Part shown: one piece after another, positions 42,786 to 52,302 of the stretch
Layout of the letters: every line of letters begins with the position of its first letter
Position numbering within the stretch: position 1 is the stretch's first letter
Origin: Xenococcaceae cyanobacterium MO_167.B27
Lineage (GTDB): Bacteria > Cyanobacteriota > Cyanobacteriia > Cyanobacteriales > Xenococcaceae
Assembly (NCBI GenBank): GCA_030065935.1
Contig: JASJCP010000002.1
Location: 41,900-105,899, forward strand
DNA length: 64,000 bases
Reading direction: 5' to 3'
Position numbers and translations under genes: made by a program
The notes under the pieces: model-generated
Seen by the model: the letters and a program-made list of their open reading frames with translations, nothing else
The model's database searches: none
Told to the model about the DNA's origin: nothing

Positions 42786-45731
42786 ATGCTTAACCTCTCT
42801 GACTCCCTAGATACTATTCGCATTCGTGGTGCGCGTCAACATAATCTGAAGAATATTAATCTCGATCTACCTCGCAATAAATTAATTGTGTTTACTGGGG
42901 TATCTGGTTCGGGCAAATCTTCTCTGGCTTTTGATACTATATTTGCAGAGGGACAACGGCGTTATGTGGAGTCTCTGAGTGCTTATGCAAGACAGTTTTT
43001 GGGACAATTAGATAAACCTGATGTGGATGCGATTGAGGGTTTAAGTCCTGCTATTTCCATCGACCAGAAATCTACTTCTCATAATCCTCGTTCTACAGTG
43101 GGGACTGTTACAGAAATCTATGATTATCTTAGACTACTTTTTGGTAGGGCTGGAGAACCCCATTGTCCTAATTGCGATCGCTCTATTGTTCCCCAAACTA
43201 TTGATGAGATGTGCGATCGGATTATGGCGTTACCAGATAAGACTAAGTTCTTAATTCTTGCACCTGTAGTAAGGGGAAAGAAAGGGACACACAAACAATT
43301 ATTATCTAGTTTAGCTTCTCAAGGATTTGTCAGAATTAGGGTTGATTCTGAAGTACGACAGTTATCCGACACCATTACGCTAGATAAAAATTATACTCAC
43401 AATATAGAAGTGGTTGTAGATCGCTTAGTCAAAAAGCCTGGTATTGAGGAGCGTCTAGCGGATTCTTTATCTACTTGTCTCAGTCTTTCTTCGGGTATTG
43501 CCATAATTGAGGTATTAAATTATACATCAGACAAGGTAGATGCGTCGCAGCAATATAGTAAGTATATAACAAATGAGGCAAAAAATGGCAGTTTTTCGGA
43601 ACAAGAAATACCCCAAGAAATTGTCTTTTCAGAAAACTTTGCTTGTCCCGAACATGGAGCGGTAATGGAGGAATTATCTCCAAGACTATTTTCTTTTAAT
43701 TCGCCTTATGGTGCTTGTTCTCATTGTCATGGAATTGGAAGTATGCGGACATTTGCTCCTGAGTTGATAATTCCTGACCCCAAACAGCCTTTATATAGCG
43801 CGATCGCACCTTGGTCGGAGAAAGATAATACTTACTATATTTCTCTTCTCTACAGTTTGGGAGAAGCTTATGGTTTTGATATCTATACTCCTTGGGAGAA
43901 GCTAAACCAGAAACAGCAGGAAGTATTACTGTACGGAACAGAAGAACCGATCCTGTTTTATTCTGATTCTCGTAAAAATCAAAGTGATAAAGATGGTTAC
44001 TATCGTAACTATGCTGGCATTATCAAAATGCTAGAACGGAACTATCAAGAAAGTAGTTCGGATGCAATCAAGCAAAAATTAGAGCAGTATATTGTTAATC
44101 AACCTTGTGAAGTATGTCAGGGAAAAAGACTCAAGCCAGAATCTTTAGCAGTAAAATTAGGGCAATATAATATTGATGATTTGGTAGGAGTCTCAATTAG
44201 GGAATGTTTAGCTAGAATTAACAACTTTAAACTGACACCGCGTCAAGCATTAATTGGAGAATTAGCTCTTAAAGAAATTAAAGCCAGGTTACAGTTTCTT
44301 TTAGATGTAGGATTAGATTATCTTACTCTGGAACGTCCTGCAATGACTTTATCAGGAGGAGAAGCCCAAAGAATCAGGTTGGCAACTCAAATTGGTGCTG
44401 GTTTAACAGGGGTTTTATATGTTTTAGACGAGCCTAGTATCGGGTTACATCAAAGAGACAATGACCGTTTATTAGCTACTCTTAAAAAGTTACGAGATTT
44501 AGGAAACACTCTAATAGTAGTAGAACACGACGAAGACACTATTAGAAGAGCCGATCATATAGTTGATATTGGAGTCTTTGCTGGAGTACATGGGGGAGAA
44601 ATAGTAGTTCAAGGAAATTTAACAGATTTACTTGCTTCAGAAAAATCCCTAACAGGAGCTTATTTATCTCAAAAGAAAATCATTGCAACTCCATCAGAAA
44701 GAAGAGAAGGGAAACAAGTATCTCTTGTCTTGAAAAACTGTCATCAAAACAATCTTAAAAATATTGATGTTGAGATACCTTTAGGAAAATTTGTCTGTAT
44801 TACTGGGGTATCTGGTTCGGGGAAATCTACCTTGATCAATGAACTACTTTATCCTGCACTACAACACCATTTAACCCGTAAAAAACCTTTCCCCCAAAAC
44901 CTAGATAAAATAGAAGGCTTAAAAGCGATCGACAAGGTAATAGTAATTGACCAGTCTCCTATTGGTCGAACACCTCGTTCTAATCCTGCAACTTATACAG
45001 GAGTTTTTGATGCAATTCGGGCTGTTTTTGCGGAAACTGTAGAAGCTAAAGCGAGGGGTTATAAAGCAGGAAGATTCTCTTTTAATGTCAAAGGTGGTAG
45101 ATGTGAAGCCTGTAGCGGACAAGGAGTAAATGTCATTGCAATGAATTTTCTTCCTGATGTTTATGTACAGTGTGATGTGTGTAAAGGGGCGAGATACAAC
45201 CGCGAAACTCTGCAAGTGAAGTATAAAAACTATTCTATTGCTGATGTTTTGAACATGACGGTAGAAGAAGCATTAGAAACTTTTAAAAATATTCCTCGCG
45301 CAGCTAATAAATTACAAACCCTAGTAGATGTTGGTTTAGGATACATCAAATTAGGACAACCAGCACCTACTCTATCTGGTGGAGAAGCACAAAGAGTTAA
45401 ACTAGCTTCAGAGTTATCTCGTCGTGCTACAGGAAAAACTCTTTACTTAATAGATGAACCTACTACAGGCTTATCTTTTTATGATGTTCATCACCTCTTG
45501 AATGTTTTACAAAGACTGGTAGATAAGGGGAACTCTTTAGTAGTTATCGAACACAATTTAGATGTGATTCGCTGTTGTGATTGGATTATTGACTTAGGTT
45601 CAGAGGGAGGAGATAAAGGAGGAGAAATCATTGCGACAGGAACACCTGAGACTGTTGCGAATAATCCTAACTCTTATACAGGACAGTATTTAAAGCAAGT
45701 TTTAGAAAGATATCCTGTTACTCAGCATTAA
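42786..45731 (+). CDS. uvrA: Excinuclease ABC subunit A
   Basis: 981 residues. UvrA scans DNA for damage in nucleotide excision repair. Two ABC ATPase modules are visible: Walker A GVSGSGKSSLAF (residues 38-49) and GVSGSGKSTLI near 675, and signatures LSGGEAQRIRLATQ and LSGGEAQRVKLASE. Zinc modules with paired cysteines include CPNCDRS, CSHCHGIG...CEVCQG and CEACSGQG...CDVCKG. The UvrB-binding and insertion domains are in their usual order. Full length, intact and apparently monocistronic. The 354 bases after it (45732-46085) hold no gene. Confidence 0.97.
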   Translation: MLNLSDSLDTIRIRGARQHNLKNINLDLPRNKLIVFTGVSGSGKSSLAFDTIFAEGQRRYVESLSAYARQFLGQLDKPDVDAIEGLSPAISIDQKSTSHNPRSTVGTVTEIYDYLRLLFGRAGEPHCPNCDRSIVPQTIDEMCDRIMALPDKTKFLILAPVVRGKKGTHKQLLSSLASQGFVRIRVDSEVRQLSDTITLDKNYTHNIEVVVDRLVKKPGIEERLADSLSTCLSLSSGIAIIEVLNYTSDKVDASQQYSKYITNEAKNGSFSEQEIPQEIVFSENFACPEHGAVMEELSPRLFSFNSPYGACSHCHGIGSMRTFAPELIIPDPKQPLYSAIAPWSEKDNTYYISLLYSLGEAYGFDIYTPWEKLNQKQQEVLLYGTEEPILFYSDSRKNQSDKDGYYRNYAGIIKMLERNYQESSSDAIKQKLEQYIVNQPCEVCQGKRLKPESLAVKLGQYNIDDLVGVSIRECLARINNFKLTPRQALIGELALKEIKARLQFLLDVGLDYLTLERPAMTLSGGEAQRIRLATQIGAGLTGVLYVLDEPSIGLHQRDNDRLLATLKKLRDLGNTLIVVEHDEDTIRRADHIVDIGVFAGVHGGEIVVQGNLTDLLASEKSLTGAYLSQKKIIATPSERREGKQVSLVLKNCHQNNLKNIDVEIPLGKFVCITGVSGSGKSTLINELLYPALQHHLTRKKPFPQNLDKIEGLKAIDKVIVIDQSPIGRTPRSNPATYTGVFDAIRAVFAETVEAKARGYKAGRFSFNVKGGRCEACSGQGVNVIAMNFLPDVYVQCDVCKGARYNRETLQVKYKNYSIADVLNMTVEEALETFKNIPRAANKLQTLVDVGLGYIKLGQPAPTLSGGEAQRVKLASELSRRATGKTLYLIDEPTTGLSFYDVHHLLNVLQRLVDKGNSLVVIEHNLDVIRCCDWIIDLGSEGGDKGGEIIATGTPETVANNPNSYTGQYLKQVLERYPVTQH

Positions 45732-46085
45732 ATAGTAGGGTGGGCAGTGCAGGGAGTCCTACTTATAATACTTGCAGTTAATTCCTCGGTTGCTTTATTA
45801 TAGGAGATAATTAATCGCTTAAACCTCTACAAAAAGCGACTTTTCTTAACAGTTATTAAAGCAAAAAAATTTTTTTGGGGAAGTACTTGCAATTTACTCT
45901 CATTTATGAAAAACATTTTTTCATAATGGGAATATTTGCGGTTATTGGTGAGAGTCAAGCCTCCCATTATGAAGCATTAAGATTAACATACCATCTGATA
46001 TCGCGGATGTCAACTTCTCTTTATTAAAAAAAAATTAAGCTTAAAAAAAATAATTTATCTGTGTGCATCCTCAGACATTGAAGCA

Positions 46086-46853
46086 TCAAAGATTATTTTT
46101 CACTTCCATTAATTTGAGGGATAAAATAATTTCAGCTAACATCCTTTGAAAAGCATAGTACCAACCAATCCAACCATCTAATATTCCGCCTTTGAGAATC
46201 AAGCAATAAAATAAAACAATAAAAGGAGCAATTACGCCTTGTTTGCGTATTTTGTCCCCTAGACTTAACTCTTGAAAGGGAGTTTCTGTAAGTTTTTCAG
46301 CTTCGATAATCATATAACGATCCTGCGCCCATAACCATCTACTAAAAGGCTTGCGATCGTCGTGTAAAATATAACTACTTAGGTAATCTGAGTTACCTTG
46401 GACTTGTAATAACTGAGTGTGTCCATCATCAATATAAATTGCTTTTTCTTTACGGAAGAAAGCTTGACGGGGAGGTAAGATACTTCCTCTTAGGGGTTTA
46501 CCAAAGATACAAAATTTAAAAGGAATGAAATAGCCATCTGTAGCAGTGTCATTAGGGATATGTAATATTTCCTCAATTAGTTCATCAGTTAAAACATAGT
46601 CTGCATCTAAAGATAATACCCACTCTGTTTGTATTTGTTCTAAACCATAGTTCCATTGTCTAGCATGAGTATCAAACTTTCTTTGTAATACTTCTACTTG
46701 AGGATAAGATTTAAGAATATCTAGTGTATCATCAGTACTATAGCTGTCAATGACAACAATTCTTTTAGCCCAAGTAAGTTGATCTAGAGTACGCTTTATA
46801 TTGGGAGCTTCATTATAGGTAAGAATTAGAGGGGTAATATCTTCTAGAATCAT
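46086..46853 (-). CDS. GT2 family glycosyltransferase
   Basis: 255 residues. The GT-A start is ITPLILTYNEAPNIKRTLDQ, the nucleotide motif VVIDSYSTDDT and the metal-binding LSLDADYVLTDEL. The C-terminal segment with LRGSILPPRQAFFRKEKA and HDDRKPFSRWL is like the LpsC/KdtX-type transferases that act on surface glycans. It has one hydrophobic stretch near the end. It is the last gene of a minus-strand polysaccharide operon, three bases after the methyltransferase stop. Confidence 0.9.
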   Translation of the reverse strand: MILEDITPLILTYNEAPNIKRTLDQLTWAKRIVVIDSYSTDDTLDILKSYPQVEVLQRKFDTHARQWNYGLEQIQTEWVLSLDADYVLTDELIEEILHIPNDTATDGYFIPFKFCIFGKPLRGSILPPRQAFFRKEKAIYIDDGHTQLLQVQGNSDYLSSYILHDDRKPFSRWLWAQDRYMIIEAEKLTETPFQELSLGDKIRKQGVIAPFIVLFYCLILKGGILDGWIGWYYAFQRMLAEIILSLKLMEVKNNL

Positions 46854-46856
46854 AAC

Positions 46857-47537
46857 TTATTTACATATTTCAATAATCATTACAGAACCCATAATTGCAG
46901 GAAAATATTGACTTAAAAAACTAAAAGGCTGCCTTCTTTCTGCTGCATAAAAACGAAAATTTTGCGTGAAGCCACAATGATTTAAAAATTCTTTAATTGT
47001 GGGTTTATTAAAATAGCGAATGTGTTGCCATTCCCAAATCTTTGTTTTTTGCCCTTCTGTTCTTCTTGGGACTCCCATAAATAAATAATACAAGCGATTA
47101 ATTATCCAACCATGATTTGGAGTACTCAATACTAGCCTACCTCCTGGTTTCAGAATTCTATATATTTCTTTAGTAACTGTTTCAGGAAAATAAAGATGTT
47201 CAATATTATCGCCCCAGAAAATTTCATCAAAATATTCATCTTCATAATCATAGGGGAATTTTTCTAAATCCATTTTTTGAGCTTTAACTCCTATTTTAGT
47301 TAAATGCTCTACTCCTGCCTTAGTCCATTCAATTCCATAAACGTCGTAGCCACAATCTAGAAAAAACTGACTTATTTTTCCATTACCAGCACCCAAATCT
47401 AATATTTTTTTGCCTGTGCCATTTTTGTAGATTCTTTTTAAAACCCGATTTCTTTCATAGTTGTCAAAATTTTTAGAATCAGGAGCTTTATATTGATAAG
47501 TTTTTTCGTAAAAATCCTGAATTGCTTGCTTAGACAT
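46857..47537 (-). CDS. Class I SAM-dependent methyltransferase
   Basis: 226 residues. Motif I is ILDLGAGNGKISQFFLDCGY, the acidic residue lies in YGIEWT, and motif post-I is FDEIFWGDNIEHLYFPE. LKPGGRLVLSTPNHGWIINR completes the fold. Its position inside the glycosyltransferase cluster suggests methylation of a sugar or capping of the polysaccharide chain, which is inference. It is tightly linked to the GT2 gene downstream. Confidence 0.88.
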   Translation of the reverse strand: MSKQAIQDFYEKTYQYKAPDSKNFDNYERNRVLKRIYKNGTGKKILDLGAGNGKISQFFLDCGYDVYGIEWTKAGVEHLTKIGVKAQKMDLEKFPYDYEDEYFDEIFWGDNIEHLYFPETVTKEIYRILKPGGRLVLSTPNHGWIINRLYYLFMGVPRRTEGQKTKIWEWQHIRYFNKPTIKEFLNHCGFTQNFRFYAAERRQPFSFLSQYFPAIMGSVMIIEICK

Positions 47538-47585
47538 TTAATGACTCCGTTAATTGTTTCTTTGTAAGCTTTTGAGAACAAAATC

Positions 47586-48710
47586 TTAGGCTGACAATAA
47601 TTTGCTAAATACGTTCAAATATTTATTAGCAATAGTTTCTTGACTGAATTCCATAGCTTTTTTAGCAGCATTTAATCCCATTTGCTGAGTTTGATTCCAA
47701 TTAGTTACAGCCAACTCTAAAGCATTTGCTAAATTTATTGCTTTGTCAGAACTACGATGGTCAAAATAATAACCTGTTGTTTCTGCTTCAATAAAATCTT
47801 TGAAACAGTCTAGATTAGATACTATTGGAACTAAACCAGTAGCCATTGCTTCTAAGGGTGCTACTCCAAAAGATTCACCTGTTTCTGCAAGGGAAGGATA
47901 ACAAAATAAATCTGCTTGGCGATACACATCTGCTAATTTATTAGGTTCAAAAATTGGTTCACAAAATTCTACTGGTAATCCTTGTGCTTGTTGTTTCAAG
48001 CTTGCTAAATAGCTTTCTCCTCCCCCTCCTTGATTTTCTTGATAAGGACCAATAATTTTCAATCTAACTTCTGGAATCTTGTGAATTACTATGGAGAAAC
48101 TTGTTAACAGTAAATCTAAGCCTTTTTCTGGATGAATTCTACCTACATATAAGATAATTTTTTGCTCATCTGACTTGCGAGGAATAACAGGAGGAGAGAA
48201 AATCTTACAGTCAATATTATTGTTAATTACTTGAATTCTCTTTTTGGCTGCTGGATACTGTTTTTCTATAGCTTTAGCAATGGCTTGAGAAACAGCAATA
48301 AATAAGTCTGTTTGCTGATAAAGCCAATATTGTCTTTTGGGAAATCGAGCAGCCCCAAACACAATCTTACCAACACTAGGTTTCCAAGGAGCAAAAACTG
48401 GCAACCAAAAATCATTAATCATTAAAATATCCCCAGTAGGTAAAGTGGGGAAGGTAGTAAGAGCGTAGATCAAATCTTTAACTAAATCTAGTTTGATATT
48501 AGTGCTTTGAGGAAACCCACCACGCCTAAGATAATGAACACCATTAATAATTTCAGAGGATGGTTGTTTAGGATGAGAACGACATAGTATGGTAACTTGA
48601 TGTCCTTTTGCAGCAAATACTTCTGCTACTCCTTGTAACCGCCGATGAACAGCACCTCCTTCAATAGCAGGGACAGGAAACCAAGGACCCATAGCAATAT
48701 TAATCCGCAT
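47586..48710 (-). CDS. GT4 family glycosyltransferase
   Basis: About 374 residues from ATG 48710 (MRINIAMGPWFPVPAIEGGA). The frame is open back to 48746, but the 12 extra residues are unlike the family start. GT-B fold: N-terminal glycine-rich loop EGGAVHRRLQGV, UDP/GDP-sugar site ILYVGRIHPEKGLDLLL at about 215 and the retaining EX7E-like region ETGESFGVAPLEAMATGLVP. It is cotranscribed in the cluster. Donor and acceptor are unknown. Confidence 0.88.
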   Translation of the reverse strand: MRINIAMGPWFPVPAIEGGAVHRRLQGVAEVFAAKGHQVTILCRSHPKQPSSEIINGVHYLRRGGFPQSTNIKLDLVKDLIYALTTFPTLPTGDILMINDFWLPVFAPWKPSVGKIVFGAARFPKRQYWLYQQTDLFIAVSQAIAKAIEKQYPAAKKRIQVINNNIDCKIFSPPVIPRKSDEQKIILYVGRIHPEKGLDLLLTSFSIVIHKIPEVRLKIIGPYQENQGGGGESYLASLKQQAQGLPVEFCEPIFEPNKLADVYRQADLFCYPSLAETGESFGVAPLEAMATGLVPIVSNLDCFKDFIEAETTGYYFDHRSSDKAINLANALELAVTNWNQTQQMGLNAAKKAMEFSQETIANKYLNVFSKLLSA

Positions 48711-48727
48711 TTTGTTGATAAAAAGTA

Positions 48728-49927
48728 TTAATGTAAATGAACACAAGTTGGGGTTGTACCACCAGATAAAATCCAGCTATAAACTTCAGCCATTTGTTTG
48801 CCAACATAATCCCAAGAATATTTGTCTTGTACCATAGTTCTTCCTTTGTTTCCCATTGCTTGACGTTGACTATCTGATAGTTTCATTGCTTCAATTAAGG
48901 CAGTCTTTAAAGCTAGTTGATTATCTTCTACCCACCAACCGCAATTATAAGTAAGTAAATCTTTCCAAGGAGTTTCTTTAGTTGTAATTACAGGGACACC
49001 ATAGGATAAAGATTCAGCAATGGCAATACCAAAGTTTTCTGAATGACTTGGTAAGATAAATAAATCTGCATGACTTAAAGCCGACTCCTTAATTTCTCCT
49101 GTAAGCATTCCAGTAAAAGTTACTAATGGTTCTAATTGTAGTTGTGAGACTAAACTTTTTAGTTGTGCTTGATAGCCAATAGAATCTGAACCTGCAATAA
49201 TTAAATGCCAATCTGGAAATTTAGAAACAATATTTTGCCAGATATATAATAAATTGTCTAAACCTTTTTTGGGGTGAATTCTAGATAAAAACAATAACCA
49301 TTTTTTATCGGCTAAATTGGGAAATAATTTAATTAATCTTTCTGGAGCTATTTTATTAGATAAATCGGGTAAATTAACCCCGTTAGGTATGAGAGCAATA
49401 GGCTGTTGATAGCCTAGGTTTCTAATTGATTCCATTTCCGCTCTGGAAGTAGCATGAAATAATGTAGCATTATCTAAATTTTGCTTTTCATATAAAAGCC
49501 AAGCTAATTTTTTTTTATACCAACTATACTTAAGTGACCAAGACTCTAACATACCTCTTGGAGAAATAACCAGTGGCAATTTATTCTTAACCGCAGCTTG
49601 TCTTGCATAGACATTAGGAAACATCCATAATCCGTGATTATGAATTAAATCTAGTTTAGTTTGAGCTAGTTGTTGCAGTTTTTTTCCTGCTGTTGGTTGC
49701 CATCCTCTAAAATATTTAGCAATATAAGTTGCTTTCGGACTATGTAACTGAAAATCACCATTAATAACTTGTGAACCATGCCAATAGTAATCTAAAGTAA
49801 ACAAGTGGGAATTAATACTGTTTTCTAGTAACTTTGTGGCTAGATTAGTAACAGAGTGAGCGGGTCCACCTACGTTTTCATTAATACTCGCTACTACTTG
49901 ACATATCTGATTTTTTTTATTTGGCAT
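48728..49927 (-). CDS. GT4 family glycosyltransferase
   Basis: 399 residues. The N-terminal domain begins CQVVASINENVGGPAHSVTN. Further motifs are HNHGLWMFPN, PLVISPRGMLESWSLKYSWY, the donor site WLLFLSRIHPKKGLDNLLYI and the retaining motif HSENFGIAIAESLSYGVPVITT. The PRGMLE-WSLKYS segment is typical of enzymes that act in exopolysaccharide assembly. It overlaps the upstream transferase gene by 11 bp, showing translational coupling. Confidence 0.9.
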   Translation of the reverse strand: MPNKKNQICQVVASINENVGGPAHSVTNLATKLLENSINSHLFTLDYYWHGSQVINGDFQLHSPKATYIAKYFRGWQPTAGKKLQQLAQTKLDLIHNHGLWMFPNVYARQAAVKNKLPLVISPRGMLESWSLKYSWYKKKLAWLLYEKQNLDNATLFHATSRAEMESIRNLGYQQPIALIPNGVNLPDLSNKIAPERLIKLFPNLADKKWLLFLSRIHPKKGLDNLLYIWQNIVSKFPDWHLIIAGSDSIGYQAQLKSLVSQLQLEPLVTFTGMLTGEIKESALSHADLFILPSHSENFGIAIAESLSYGVPVITTKETPWKDLLTYNCGWWVEDNQLALKTALIEAMKLSDSQRQAMGNKGRTMVQDKYSWDYVGKQMAEVYSWILSGGTTPTCVHLH

Positions 49928-51104
49928 GATGAGAACTTAATAACATAGATAATTGCTGTTCGAGATTGTTCTTAAACTGTGTTGACCCAAATTTTTGAAT
50001 TACTTTTTCTCTTAGCTTTTCAGGTTGATAAAGTACAGGATGAGAATAAGTTTTTTGCAGAATAGCCACTATCTTATTAGCAATTTCTTCTACATCATCA
50101 GGATCGACTAATACACCTAATTCCCCTTGACATAAAGCATCGATCGCGCCATCTTGATTACCTCCTAAAACTGGTTTTCCAGAGGCTAAGGCTTCTAGAT
50201 AAACTATACCAAAGCCTTCTAATTTACTAGGCATCGCAAATAAGTCACACAGTTGATAGTAAGCTGGTAATTCTGCATCAGGAATAAAGCCAGCTAAAGT
50301 AACACAATCTTGCAAATTTTGTTGAGTGATAGATTTTTCTAGACGCTGGCGGTCATCTCCCTTACCGACGATAATATAATGAACATTGGGTATATGTTGC
50401 CGAATGTAGGGTAAAGCTTCAATAATGCGGTCATATCCCCGATAAGATTCTCTACTAGAAAGACGATTTACAGTGAGAATTACTGGCTGATTTGGTTTAA
50501 GCTGATATTGGTCTAGTAAGTAAGTTGGTTTGGATTTAATGGTAAAGCGATCGCTATTGAAGGTATTGGGTAATAAGGATACTTTACTGGGGTCTAAGTC
50601 TTGCTCTGTTAATAAGCGTTCTCTAGTATAGTTACTGACGGCTAAAATTTTATCGGCATATTGTAGAGCTTTTTGTTTTTTAGGGTTAGTAATATTCCAA
50701 GCTTCTACACCATGAGCGATAGTAACATAAGGAATTCCCATCAAGCGTTTTAACCAATAAGCTGCAACAGTAAAGTTAAGATGGGTAGTAATTACTAGAT
50801 CGGGTTTTTGCCAAATACCATTAGCAATTAATTGAGTAGCAAAGAATGGGGTGCGTAAAGATAAAGGAATTTTTCCCGCGAAGTGAAAATTAGTATCGGG
50901 TAAATATAAACTATTAGGGGAATAGCCTTTGTCATGCTTAAGAAAAACACTATAATCTGCTTCCTGATAAATATTTTGTATAGCTTGTAATAAGAAAGCA
51001 GAATAAACTTGGATACCTCCTTTAAAAGCAAAAATATCAGGTAGCCATAGATGAAACTTTCTCTTCTTGTTACTAACTTTAGCAGGATGTAAAACTGACT
51101 CCAT
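49917..51104 (-). CDS. GT4 family glycosyltransferase
   Basis: 395 residues. GT-B fold with FHLWLPDIFAFKGGIQVYSA at the N-terminus, VTIAHGVEAWN, the donor-binding region ILTVNRLSSRESYRGYDRII and the retaining loop KLEGFGIVYLEALASGKPVLGG. It is a member of the polysaccharide operon. The stop overlaps the next gene start by 11 bp and a 31-bp gap separates it from the preceding gene. Sugar specificity cannot be read from the sequence. Confidence 0.9.
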   Translation of the reverse strand: MESVLHPAKVSNKKRKFHLWLPDIFAFKGGIQVYSAFLLQAIQNIYQEADYSVFLKHDKGYSPNSLYLPDTNFHFAGKIPLSLRTPFFATQLIANGIWQKPDLVITTHLNFTVAAYWLKRLMGIPYVTIAHGVEAWNITNPKKQKALQYADKILAVSNYTRERLLTEQDLDPSKVSLLPNTFNSDRFTIKSKPTYLLDQYQLKPNQPVILTVNRLSSRESYRGYDRIIEALPYIRQHIPNVHYIIVGKGDDRQRLEKSITQQNLQDCVTLAGFIPDAELPAYYQLCDLFAMPSKLEGFGIVYLEALASGKPVLGGNQDGAIDALCQGELGVLVDPDDVEEIANKIVAILQKTYSHPVLYQPEKLREKVIQKFGSTQFKNNLEQQLSMLLSSHHAK

Positions 51105-51135
51105 ATTTAGCTTTTACCTCTTCCCCATACACCAA

Positions 51136-52302
51136 TTAATTAGATATTAAACTCAAAGCTTTTTGTAATGCTTCAGTAGTCGATTTATAACTATAGTTTT
51201 GGATAATTTCACGACTTTTATGACCCCACTGTTTTAACCTTTCTGGTTCGGAAAAGGCAAGTTTTATAGATTTAGTTAAATCAGAGATATTTCCCGCTTC
51301 AAAGACCAGACCATTTTGATTATTTTGTACTAAATCTTGTCCGCAACCCACATGACTACTAACAATAATGGGACAGGATAAACACATAGCTTCATTAACA
51401 GCTAAACCCCAAGTTTCACTATAACTAGGTAAAATAAATAAATCTGCTATAGCATAAGTACGAGGCATTGATTGTTGATTTTGGAAGGGAGCAAAAAAGA
51501 TATTAGGATGCTCTGCTGCTTGTTTTTTTAACTCAGTTTCTAACTCACCCCCTCCTACAAATAAAAGAGAAACATCTTTTAGATTGGCTTGCTTATAAGC
51601 CTGAAGTAAATCAAGAGGGCGTTTTATATGATAGAATTTTCCTGCAAATAAAATAACTTTATGACTATCAGGAATACCAAGCTCTTGCTTCCAGCTAATA
51701 GCGTCTATCTTAGCTGTGTCTGATGCTTGTAAAAATCTCTGATTATCTATTGCATGAGGAGCAAAAACTAACTGCTCTGGTTTGACCCCATGATAAGTAA
51801 AATATTTATAGTTGGCTTTTCCTACATATAAAAAAGCAGCAAAACGACTATAGACTAATGAGATAAACTTGCGTCTTAAAAATTCTTTCCAACCTTGGCG
51901 ACATTGTAGTAAGTGAGAATCACCTCTAAATATTAAAGGAGCTTTCTTTATATTCCACTGGAAAATAAAGCGGTAAAGACTAGCATAATTATAACCAATT
52001 AGCATTACTGCATCTGGATTATACTTAGAAACTTGTGACAGCAGAGTCGGATTTTTTAAACCACCTATACTTTTTGTACCAGGGTTTTTACTTACATTAG
52101 GAACAAACTCATAATTATATCCCTCTAATAAAGGAATGTCCCATTTAATAGCTTGTTGAAATTCTCGATCCAGCGTTTCTGCCACCCCGAAATTCCAGAG
52201 ATAAAATACTTTTAAATCTAGGTTAGTATTTTGGTTAATATAACCAAACCAAGGAGCATAGTATTGAATTGGATGAGAAGTAATGACAGCTAGTTTTAAC
52301 AT
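51136..52302 (-). CDS. GT4-like glycosyltransferase
   Basis: 388 residues. The start LKLAVITSHPIQYYAPWFGY is distinctive of a GT4 subgroup common in polysaccharide loci. The donor site is VILFAGKFYHIKRPLDLLQA and the retaining motif SYSETWGLAVNEAMCLSCPI. Its start overlaps the polymerase gene stop by seven bases. Probably adds one sugar of the repeat unit. Confidence 0.88.
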   Translation of the reverse strand: MLKLAVITSHPIQYYAPWFGYINQNTNLDLKVFYLWNFGVAETLDREFQQAIKWDIPLLEGYNYEFVPNVSKNPGTKSIGGLKNPTLLSQVSKYNPDAVMLIGYNYASLYRFIFQWNIKKAPLIFRGDSHLLQCRQGWKEFLRRKFISLVYSRFAAFLYVGKANYKYFTYHGVKPEQLVFAPHAIDNQRFLQASDTAKIDAISWKQELGIPDSHKVILFAGKFYHIKRPLDLLQAYKQANLKDVSLLFVGGGELETELKKQAAEHPNIFFAPFQNQQSMPRTYAIADLFILPSYSETWGLAVNEAMCLSCPIIVSSHVGCGQDLVQNNQNGLVFEAGNISDLTKSIKLAFSEPERLKQWGHKSREIIQNYSYKSTTEALQKALSLISN